Assembly: GCA_029204225.1 (NCBI GenBank)
Contig: CM055092.1
Coordinates: 12,588,476-12,652,475 of the forward strand
From: Diphasiastrum complanatum
Lineage: Eukaryota; Streptophyta; Lycopodiopsida; Lycopodiales; Lycopodiaceae
Length of the DNA stretch: 64,000 nt
Direction of reading: 5' to 3'
The notes under the pieces were generated by a model. The model had not been told where the DNA came from. It ran no database searches and worked only from the letters and a program-made list of their open reading frames with translations. Position numbers and translations under genes: made by a program. This document shows positions 56,043 to 64,000 of the stretch, one piece after another. The number at the start of each line of letters is the position of its first letter. The first letter of the stretch is position 1.

Positions 56043-57180
56043 TTTTCAAAGCTTATGTCGAGAAATAGTTTTCTTTTAAAGTTAAAGCTTTGAGATGTGA
56101 TGGAGGAGGTGAACACATCTCCAATAAGTTCCATGATTATTGTGAGAGTGAAGGGATCAAAAGAGAATTTTCTTGTGCTTATTTCCCATCTCAACATGGG
56201 GTTGCCGAAAGAAAAAATAGATCCTTATTGAATGTGCTAAAGCAATTCGAATGAGCCTCTTGATTCCACTAGTTATGCTTATTTTATCTCACATGAAGAG
56301 CCAAAGAATGTTCAAGAGGCACTCAATTCAAAAGAATGGTTTTCAGCCATGAAGCAAGAATATGATGCTTTGATAACCAACAAGACATGGGAGCTTGTGG
56401 ATCTTCCACCAACAAGCACACTATTGGATGCAAATGGATTTTCCGAGTCAAATATAATGAAGATGGCACAATCAACAAATATAAGGCAAGACTTTGTGCA
56501 AAGGGCTTTGCCCAGATTTATGGACTTGATTATGAAGAAACATTTGCACCTATTGCAAGATGGTATCAATAAGAGTTATCATATCCATGGCTTGTTTTTT
56601 TCAAATGGAGAATGTTCCAATTAGATGTCTCAAATGCTTTTTTTAAATGGATATCTAGAAGAAGAAATCTATATGGAACAACCACATGGATTCATCAAAG
56701 ATGAGTCCAAAGTATGCTTGCTCTTCAAGAGTCTCTATGGATTAAAACAAGCACCAAGATCGTGGTATGCTCGACTAAACTCTTTTCTTATCTCACGAGG
56801 ATTTATTCTTAGTGGTTATGATCCTTCCTTGTATATCAAGTTTTATGCTAGTGATATTGTCATTTTACTCATTTATGTTGATGACATTATCATAAGTGGA
56901 AGTAGTATCAATTTAGTTGAAGAAACTAAAGTTGCACTTGGAGGAGAATTCAAGATGCAAGATCTTAGAAAACTCCATTACATATTAGGCTTAGAGATTG
57001 ACATGCATAATGATAAAGCTTTTATTTGTCAGTCCAAGTATGCTCTTTCAATGTTTAAGAAAGTTAAAATGTTAGATTGTAAGAGTATTGATACTGCAAT
57101 GGAGCAAAATGTAAAAGATCCTAATAAAGGTGATGAAAGATCCTTCATGGACATCACACTTTTAGGAGTCTTATAGGCTC
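56042..57180 (+). pseudogene. integrase remainder and reverse transcriptase (element G)
   Basis: Shifted frames give the second Asp (RCDGGGEH) and Glu (GVAERKNRSL) of integrase. Its C-terminal half is then deleted (near 56270), and RT starts at NSKEWFSAMKQEYDALITNK. Two RT frames continue: CKWIFRVKYNEDGTINKYKA, and from 56625 FLNGYLEEEIYMEQPHGFIK, YGLKQAPRSWYARL and YVDDIIISGSS. The YVDD active site is intact, but the open reading is broken at least four times. Confidence 0.9.
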
Positions 57181-57835
57181 CTTAATTTGGCTTACTATAA
57201 CTAGACTTGATATCAGTTTTACTATTCATAAGTTAAGCCAAGCTATGCAAAATCCTACAATTCATCATTGGAAAATGGCCAAAAGAGTACTTAGGTACAT
57301 ATCTTCATCCTATGATCATGGTTTAGAAAATGGTTGGATATTCTAACTCAAATTTTGCAAGTGATAAAATGGATCGGAAGTCTACAAGTGCATATGTGAT
57401 TTATCTTGGAGGAAATTTAAATCTTGGCTTTTCAAAAAGCAAGATACCATATCTCTTTCATCTTGTGAAGCTAAATACAAAGCACTTACTACTACAACAA
57501 AGGAAGTACTTTGGATCAAGAGGTTGCTTTTGGAGCTAAAGACTATCAAAGAAGATGATATATCATTGATCATGTGTGATAATATTTCAGCACAAGCCCT
57601 TGCCAACAACCCAATATTCCATGCAAGGAGCAAGCACATCGAAGTTGCACATCACTTCGTTAGAGAGAAACTCATTGGAGGGGAAATCTATTTGGAGCAC
57701 ATTGACACATCATCTTGTATTGCAGATTTGCTTACCAAACCTTTGAGCAAGAATTCTTTCATCAAGCATAGAGCCAATCTTGGATTAATTCCGAGATCCA
57801 TGTTCATATCAACATAGATTGATTTACAGGAGGAG
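57180..57835 (+). pseudogene. RNase H and polypurine tract (element G)
   Basis: Shifted frames read TITRLDISFTIHKLSQAMQN, SWLFKKQDTISLSSCEAKYK, CDNISAQALANNPIFHARSK and CIADLLTKPLSKNSF. The catalytic-site region near 57350 (SNSNFASDKMDRKST) has Asn replacing the first Asp. It ends 24 bp before the PPT and 3' LTR. Confidence 0.88.
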
Positions 57836-58774
57836 TGTTGAAAATGGAAAATCATCTATCTTGACTTTTGGCTATGATAAAGTTTTTCTACATGTATGTA
57901 ATGTTCCATATTGAAAATGCCAAATTTGGCCTAGAGGAAACTCGAGCTACATGGTTATATGAGATCTAGTTGGTCAAGTACAACATGCATATAGAAGTTT
58001 GGCATAGAAATGTCAATTATAGGCTTGTAGAAACACGAGTCATATCACATGCAAAGCTTGTAAGTGTTCCAAAGTGACATGCAAAGCATGCACAAAGTGT
58101 AATGGACACATGCATAGTGATTTGGACAATTCTAGTTTAGAAATTGCCACATGGTAAAAGTAGGTAGATAGATATGCATGTAAAGTGACATATGTCACTA
58201 GTTTGTTAGTTTGCACTTTTAGATGTGGAACAAAGTAGATGAATGCTAGCTCTACCACGAGCTATTCCATCCACCATAAATGTATGAGGGTTCTCTCACA
58301 ATTTTTGATGATGAACCAAGCATTGAAGCTACTTCTTGTCAATTTGGATCTTTAACCTTGTATGCTTGAATTTTGCACTCTCTCTCTAACTCGTGGAGGA
58401 GGCTATGCTAATGCATTAATTTCTTTGTACTTTCATCATTCTTTATGAAAGTAACTATTCTTTGATTACTAGTCTGCTAGATTGTGGTTTAGTCATAGAT
58501 TTTTGAACTAGATCTTGATACTCAATCTAGAATTAGGTTATGTGCTAAACACAAAGCTTAATAAAGATCATTTACAGTTAAAATTGGCATTCCACATGTG
58601 TGAACCTTCTGGATTTCAACAACAACCACAAAATTTATAAGTTGTAAGAAGTAAAGTTAACAAACACATGTTTGTATAAGTAGAAAATTCATAGCATAGT
58701 TAATTTTGGTAGTGAAAAATAGAGTATTTTGGCAAAGAGTATGCACTCCCAACATTTGAACCTAAATTATCAAG
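57836..58774 (+). repeat. 3' LTR of element G (end approximate)
   Basis: Starts TGTTGAAAATGG after AGGAGGAG. It contains CACATGTGTGAACC near 58590. I place the end near 58774 because ATCAAGCA is followed by ATGGTATCAAGGG, a degraded PBS-like sequence. That would mean this LTR once also served as the 5' LTR of a tandem copy. The placement is uncertain. Confidence 0.55.
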
Positions 58775-58784
58775 CAATGGTATC

Positions 58785-59070
58785 AAGGGATTATATTTTT
58801 TTCAATAGATCCACTTCCTTAGTAATATATATTTATCCAACGAGTTGCATGCAATGTACAACGTCACGATAGTACTTAGCAGTGTCCACAAATCTAAGGA
58901 TCAGCCTAAAATATTGTCCACAAATCCAAGAATTGGTAAAAAAATCTTAATAAGCATCACTAAATTATTGATAAACGTCGCTACATATCAACAAATGTCG
59001 CTACATGTACATATCAACAAACATTGCTATGTTTTTCAACTTTTAACATCTCCACATTGGACATAAGCTT
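58785..59070. other. Intergenic DNA with short direct repeats
   Basis: Two to three copies of GTCGCTACATATCAACAAAT at 58977-59030 and two copies of TGTCCACAAATCYAAG at about 58884 and 58915. No gene. Confidence 0.5.
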
Positions 59071-59553
59071 TCAATGACATTCATAACAAAGGAATGTCAG
59101 ACGTTTTTGCATGACAACTATCATACTCAAAAACCACCAAGAGAGGCATGATAGTAAACATGACTGGAAAAATTTATCCAAGAAAATTATGTGGTCAAGC
59201 ATAGCTTGAGCAGCTTGTATTATTTTTCTTTGAACCTTTAGATCATCCTTCAGAGACGACAAATCTCTACCTGGAGAGTTGGATGAATTGAAAAACTTTA
59301 GTTGATCTTGAAGTTTGCCTAGCTCAAGGACCTCTGTGTCCAACACCTTTCTGTGTGACTCAATCTGTTCTTTCGATGTTACTTTAGCTTTGAAGCTAAA
59401 GCAAAGTAATAGTGGCCTGCTTTTGGCTCGTTGCCAAAGTTTTTTGGAAGCCTTGGCATAATATGCTCTCAGGTTTGTATCCTCTTCTGCCCAAATCTCG
59501 AAACCATTAGTTTGTGGTATAAGGATCTCTTCATCATATATACATAAACACAC
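59071..59553 (-). CDS. Hypothetical 160-codon ORF with helical region
   Basis: A single open minus-strand frame. Residues about 25-60 are basic (YYAKASKKLWQRAKSRP). Residues 60-125 are charged and helix-prone with coiled-coil character (VLDTEVLELGKLQDQLKFF, DDLKVQRKIIQAAQAMLDH). The end is a hydrophobic Leu/Ser/Trp stretch. Possibly an exon of a decayed host gene or of a retroelement. The (GA)n tract lies just upstream, so the true start may be elsewhere. I do not recognise it. Confidence 0.35.
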   Translation of the reverse strand: MCLCIYDEEILIPQTNGFEIWAEEDTNLRAYYAKASKKLWQRAKSRPLLLCFSFKAKVTSKEQIESHRKVLDTEVLELGKLQDQLKFFNSSNSPGRDLSSLKDDLKVQRKIIQAAQAMLDHIIFLDKFFQSCLLSCLSWWFLSMIVVMQKRLTFLCYECH

Positions 59554-59562
59554 TCACACACG

Positions 59563-59564
<2 letters not shown>

Positions 59565-59642
<78 letters not shown>
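59565..59642. repeat. (GA)n microsatellite, about 78 bp
   Basis: An uninterrupted GA run of about 39 units between ACGCTT and TTCTCT. Frames encoding Leu-Ser repeats through it are artefacts. Confidence 0.98.
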
Positions 59643-59646
<4 letters not shown>

Positions 59647-59779
59647 CTTATCAAAAATACAAATTGTTTGCTCTTTCAAGCTCATTTGTGGTGGTATCTC
59701 AGTTATGGGATGTGTGAAAGATTTCAGATCATTATGATCCAATCGACTTGAATGATCTTTGGTTAGAAAGAAAAATACA

Positions 59780-60361
59780 CTACCAATCTCACCAATGTAG
59801 AAAAATCAGAATCTACACACAAATTGAGATGCAAACACTAGTAGAACTTGATCAACCTTGAACGAAATGATTATGTGCTGTTGCTGTCCGTACAAAACCA
59901 GCAAGCTAATGTATTTTACACGTGTGGATCCAAAAATAGCAAATATAGATCATTCTACACATAGGATTGCAAGCAATCACCAAGATAGTACACTAATGGA
60001 TAGTAGAACCCAAGAGAACCATGTATAAGCATGAAATGAGATAGAGAAGAGAGAGCATGACTCTCTCCACGAGTTACATCCTTTTATAATAGGTCCAAAC
60101 CCTATTTGCCACTTGGCTTTCCCACCAAAATGCTAACCCTACTAATTTTGGTTCTAGATTCAATGTACCCAACTATTCAAATTTGAATCTACTCAAACTC
60201 GCATTCTAACTTTCCCACACTTTCAAAAAGTGTCTATTCAAATGAAATTTAGACTAATGAACTTTGAAAAGTCAACCTCTAAGTCTAAAACAAGTTTTGG
60301 CCTCAATATGCCAAATATGGAAATATAGCAAAATGAAATGAAACTAGTTGAAACTTTCACA
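59780..60361 (-). repeat. 3' LTR of minus-strand copia remnant (element I)
   Basis: The minus strand starts TGTGAAAGTTTCAACTAG at 60361, after a PPT GTTGAAGAGGGAG identical to that of element C. It contains ACACGTGTGG near 59918 and a layout like 30700-31249. The far end is approximate. Confidence 0.65.
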
Positions 60362-60570
60362 CTCCCTCTTCAACTAGTTTTAGCATAGACTTTGATAGCA
60401 CTCCAAGTGAAATCCTATGCTTCATGAACAAGTCTTTTCCCAATTCTTTGGTGAAGATATCAGCTACACATTCCCTTGAAGACACATGTTGAAGCTCCAC
60501 CTCCTTTGTAATGACTTGCTCCCTCACAAAATGATATTGTATCTCAATATGCTTGCTCCTAGCATAATTT
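60362..60570 (-). pseudogene. copia RNase H end (element I)
   Basis: The minus strand reads ARSKHIEIQYHFVREQVITK, then LQHVSSRECVADIFTKELGK and KSMLKLVEEGV, closely matching element C at 31250-31450. Upstream of about 60570 the similarity stops abruptly and unrelated sequence continues in the same open frame, so this is a truncation or insertion junction. Confidence 0.85.
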
Positions 60571-61500
60571 TTGACCATAGAACTTTGATCCATCATAAAA
60601 ATGATCTTCTTCTTGAGAATAGACCTCCTTTCAATGATCATGTAATGCCCAACATAGAAACAACCATAATTGATATAGAGAATAGTGTCCACTCGGGATG
60701 CTTCACTATTTCTTACATCAATTTTACATATCAAGATGTAACTAGAACATGAAGAATCAAATAGAATGTAAATGAAATGATTCCACCATGCTTCCAAATC
60801 TGAACTCTCTGGAAAAATACAGCAAACAAACAATAAATGTGAGTGATCAACATTTGCTTGCATGTTTCCTCCTTCTTTGTCCTTTGTTGCCATGTATCCA
60901 CCATGATACTCTATGAATGAGCCTCCATCTCCATCTTGCCATAAGATGCCATCAAGCCTTGATGACTTGACCATGAATGAGTGACATAATGACCTCCAAT
61001 AGCTTCATTTTCATCTGCAAAACCAGCCAAGAATGCTAGTACAAATCCAACATCAAAACTATCCTCACCAATGTAGCTAGTTTTACCATATCTTGACAAT
61101 TTGCACACATCCACATGAAATTGCTCAAACATGAGATAGAACAAGTAAAGTAAACTTGAACAACACTTCCTTGCTGCTCCTTTTACCTTACTGAGTCTTA
61201 AATATGCTGCAAAAACAGATCCATAACATCTTTGCCAATTACCTCTCATTTGATGCTCTTGACTAGCTCCAAATTGCCAACTTCCCTTTTGACTAGTTGA
61301 AGCGCTTTGAGATCAACCTCTTGATCTTCAACTTGACCATCAAAGTCATTGAACAAAGTTGGTTTTCTAGATCCATTACTTGATTTTATAGCAAGATAAC
61401 ATCCATCCATTGCATAGCTCCATGTACACCCGCGCAATAAAAAATCGGCCTCACATAAGTGACCTTTTCCTTGAGGAAGGAAGTTGACATTATTGTTTAG
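60571..61500 (-). other. Unrecognised block upstream of the RNase H fragment
   Basis: Open minus-strand frames (60974-60570, 61249-60911, 61437-61246) suggest coding origin, with Asp/Lys-rich and Trp/His-containing stretches (DGQVEDQEVDLKALQLVKRE; LLSNFMWMCANC in another register). No domain is recognised. It replaces the expected copia RT-RNase H sequence. Confidence 0.3.
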
Positions 61501-61599
61501 GATTTTGAATTAACGAATACAGGTCGACTTCAAAAAAAAATAAAGGAAATCATTCTCAAAGGCTGCCATCAAAAGAACATGTTGTTGACATTGACCTTC

Positions 61600-61828
61600 A
61601 TCAAGAAGAACAAGGGCATGTGTGGAAGATGACCTCAGATTGCATAGAGACGAAGATAATGTTTTGATTGACAGTAATGAGGAAGATGGATCTTCCACTT
61701 CTTCACCTTCTAATGATGAAATTGATGATGTTGAATCTGGAGGAGTGGACACCGATGAGGATATAAGTTTTGATACTAGATCCAAAAGAATCTTTTTTTT
61801 GTATTACAATCTGCATAAATTTGAATAA
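61600..61828 (+). pseudogene. Acidic ORF tail
   Basis: A plus-strand frame rich in Asp, Glu and Ser (DSNEEDGSSTSSPSNDEIDD, GGVDTDEDISF). It resembles the acidic C-terminal tail of some plant transposase genes, like exon c at 37.4 kb. No upstream domain is found. Confidence 0.3.
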
Positions 61829-62100
61829 ATTATATTACTTGGCCCTTTCCAATTTTTGTGTATTGTAACATTTAGGAATATTATTAAATATTGCAATTTT
61901 TTACATATTTTGAAATTTTGTAACAAAATTTGTAAAAAATGTGATGTGTTTTTTATGTAATTTTAGAAATGGGTATGATACTATAGGACATTCTTTTCAA
62001 AAATGTGTCAAAAAGTGCCATTATTTTATGTGATTCTAGGAATATTCCTTATAGTCTCCGTTTCCACAAAATATTACCCATTTGATATGCAACGGTGTTA

Positions 62101-63254
62101 AGGAAAAATTGCTATTCAAGCAGCAAGTTCAGACCTTGCAGAGTTTGCTGTAGCAAGAGCGACATACCAGAAGCACGCTGCAGAAGTCCAATGAAACCTT
62201 TGAAGAACAGTTGAGAACTATTACTTATGGAAAAGAGTTATGTGAAGCCAACCATAAAGAGCTTGGGGATTTTGTCCAGCAGATGCAGAATACCATTGGC
62301 ATGCTGAAAGGAAGGGAACAACATGTATAAAAAACAGGCCGAAGAAGCTACTCTATGGAAGATCAGCCCAGACACAACCCTATCAGCTTGTGTTTCTCAT
62401 AAAAAATACCAAATTGATCTAGTAGCTTGGAAGTCAGTTCAACAAAATGTAATCAACTCTTTCAGCTTCAGTACCTTCAATTCCTAATGAAGGAATACGA
62501 GAAACTGAAGGAAGAATTGGAAGAGGTTAAGCTCAATTTCAATTTGAGCCAATTTCACTCTGTGGAAAAAGAACTTGTGGCAATGGAAGACAAGTCTACC
62601 TAGACTATCAACGTTGCAAAACTACTACCTCACGTTGCAGAAGTACTACCTCAAATTGCAGTCACTCCAATAACAAAGCAAGTACCATCGAGTGTCGATA
62701 AACCAAGCGCCAGTGTCACGAAGAAGAACAAAGTGACATATTCACTACTTAAGTCAATATTTCAGGAATTTCAGCAAGACATAACCATCTTTCTACCCCC
62801 TCTGTATAGTCCTGAACTCCAATGGAGGTTAGACTACCTCTTTTTTCATTAACTTTTTGGATATACTAAAAAACAATGGGAAAGTCCTTGGACTTATTCC
62901 AAGTTCTTCCATTTTTGGGCTAAATTGTCAATTCACCAGAAAGATATTCTAGCCCTAGCCCTTGTACAAAATCAATCTAATGGCCGAGCTGAGTCTATTC
63001 ATATTGTTACAGGATGTTTATCCATGTACATTCTAGAATATCTAATAAAAATCAAAAACAATATTCTACTTGCTCTCGATGAGCATATGAATAACTTAGA
63101 TATTGTAAATCTTTTTTATATCCATGGAATTAATCCAAGTTCCAGAAATTCTGCTGAAATCCCTAATTACCCTGATTTGTGGACAATATACATAGACTGG
63201 GAAGTTAATTATTCTCAATACTTAAAAGAGTTGAAAGAACGAAATCTTCTCTGA
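62101..63254 (+). pseudogene. Long decayed ORF with coiled coil, unknown family
   Basis: Plus-strand frames read as one broken protein. A helical segment comes first (EEQLRTITYGKELCEANHKE, then LGDFVQQMQNTIGMLKGREQ). A second coiled coil follows (MKEYEKLKEELEEVKLNFNL), then a Val/Pro/Lys linker (62600-62720). A globular C-terminal part (62760-63254) holds VTYSLLKSIFQEFQQDITIF, and the open frame 62925-63254 is Ile/Asn/Tyr-rich. About five stops or shifts occur. The layout of coiled coil, linker and globular part recalls the extra ORF at 0.3-2.6 kb, but I cannot show homology. Confidence 0.45.
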
Positions 63255-63439
63255 TCTAAAAATCTCTTAACTAAGCTCTATTGTACATACAACTACATAA
63301 ATATTGCTTCTCTTATTTCCTATTCCCTCTTGTCAACCCGACACTTGTTGTTGGTTGATTCTGACGAATCCCCAAGATACTCGACCAGAGCTACCCAAGA
63401 GCACCTCTCACCTTAGACTGAGGAAGTCTCTGAGAAGAC

Positions 63440-64000
63440 AAGATGAATGAAGATTGAGAGCCGAGTATGAGAGCCAAGGATTGGAGAACCAATTAGAGAT
63501 GTTGAATTTGTACATACCACTATGAGCGTCGATGTTTTGAAAGGTCTACATATGTTTTTGAGCGGCATTGCTTCAAGGGAGAGATTGCCTACCTTTGAAG
63601 ACTTGCACGGGATCATGTTGCAGGAGGAGCAACATCGAGAGATGGTGAAGTCAAGGCAATCCCCATAGGATGATCAAGCATTTCTAGCCAAAAACAAGCA
63701 AAAAGGGTTGAAAAAGAATTCCAAAGAAGGCCAAGGATGACGAGGAAGAGGGAGAGTCGTCATCAAAGGCAAAAAGGAAGAAGAAGGGCAAATGCTACTA
63801 TTGCCATAAACTAGGTCATTCGACATTTGAATGTTACAAGAAAAAAACGGCCATAAAGGCGGGAAAAGTGAAGGAAGAAGGCAACATTGCCGAAGATGAT
63901 GGGGAAGATGATGAGACAAGTGTCTTCTCATCGGCATTGGCATCCCACGTTGATGATGGTGCCAGATGGTTCGTAGATTCAGGTGCCACGAGGCATATGA
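63440..64000 (+). pseudogene. copia gag-protease, running off the window
   Basis: The plus strand gives the gag helix LKGLHMFLSGIASRERLPTF and LHGIMLQEEQHREM, with a stop after SRQSP. A frameshift then leads to a Lys-rich linker, a CCHC knuckle CYYCHKLGHSTFEC and an acidic spacer. The protease active site WFVDSGATRHM lies at the window edge. Integrase and RT would lie beyond 64000. Confidence 0.88.

Larger units (their letters stand above)
54709..58774 (+). mobile_element. Nearly full-length copia retrotransposon (element G), inactive
   Basis: 5' and 3' LTRs start with the same TGTTGAAAATGG. The interior holds gag, protease, integrase, RT and RNase H in copia order and ends with a PPT TTTACAGGAGGAG. 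The 5' LTR has lost 281 bp internally and its 3' end with the PBS and gag N-terminus, so the copy cannot replicate. Frameshifts lie in gag, integrase, RT and RNase H. The possible target duplication ACAAT at 54704-54708 has no confirmed partner. Confidence 0.88.

Noticed and set aside
59469-59742. Leu-Ser repeat ORFs on the minus strand
   Set aside because: They are translations of the (GA)n microsatellite.

Overview
This window is nuclear DNA of a land plant, most likely a seed plant with a large, repeat-rich genome. A gymnosperm is possible, but nothing here proves it. The evidence is two ordinary plant genes, a NAC transcription factor and an AIR12/DOMON-cytochrome b561 protein, both with GT-AG introns, set in old transposable elements. 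There is no bacterial, organellar or CRISPR signal. Almost every other long reading frame is a broken piece of a mobile element.

Layout. 0.3-7.2 kb: decayed Ty3/gypsy element on the minus strand (protease, RT, RNase H, integrase), followed in sense by an extra ORF of unknown function. 7.7-9.7 kb: decayed Mutator-like transposase with a SWIM zinc finger (plus). 10.7-11.5 kb: CACTA (DUF4218) fragment (minus). 11.5-16.8 kb: LTR element with PBS and PPT but no pol, encoding a CCHC knuckle fused to a two-copy domain I cannot place. 16.8-19.9 kb: two truncated copia elements joined head to tail (minus). 21.7-23.1 kb: NAP-like NAC gene (minus). 25.5-31.9 kb: copia LTRs, a gag fragment and low-complexity arrays. 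32-36 kb: MITE, unplaced ORFs, and a GTACC-rich tandem array between long inverted arms. 36.2-37.5 kb: copia remnant, then a spliced gene fragment. 40.3-41.3 kb: solo LTR with a 5-bp target duplication. 43-46.25 kb: copia remnant of the same family whose 3' LTR was invaded by a miniature LTR element (TRIM) carrying a tRNA-like sequence, and by a MITE. 46.6-47.3 kb: CACTA (DUF4216) fragment. 49.5-51.9 kb: DOMON-cytochrome b561 gene (minus). 53.7-58.8 kb: copia fragments, including one nearly full-length but frameshifted element. 59-64 kb: more copia remnants, a long GA microsatellite and unplaced coiled-coil ORFs. A copia gag-protease runs off the right edge.

The two host genes look intact and unrelated to each other. 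The most informative structure is at 44.5-46.3 kb. There the solo LTR at 40.3-41.3 kb serves as an empty-site reference, so the order of insertions can be read. The best candidates for something undescribed are the TRIM with a tRNA-like sequence inside its LTRs, the pol-less element with the duplicated domain, the inverted-arm GTACC array, and the extra 3' ORF of the gypsy element.
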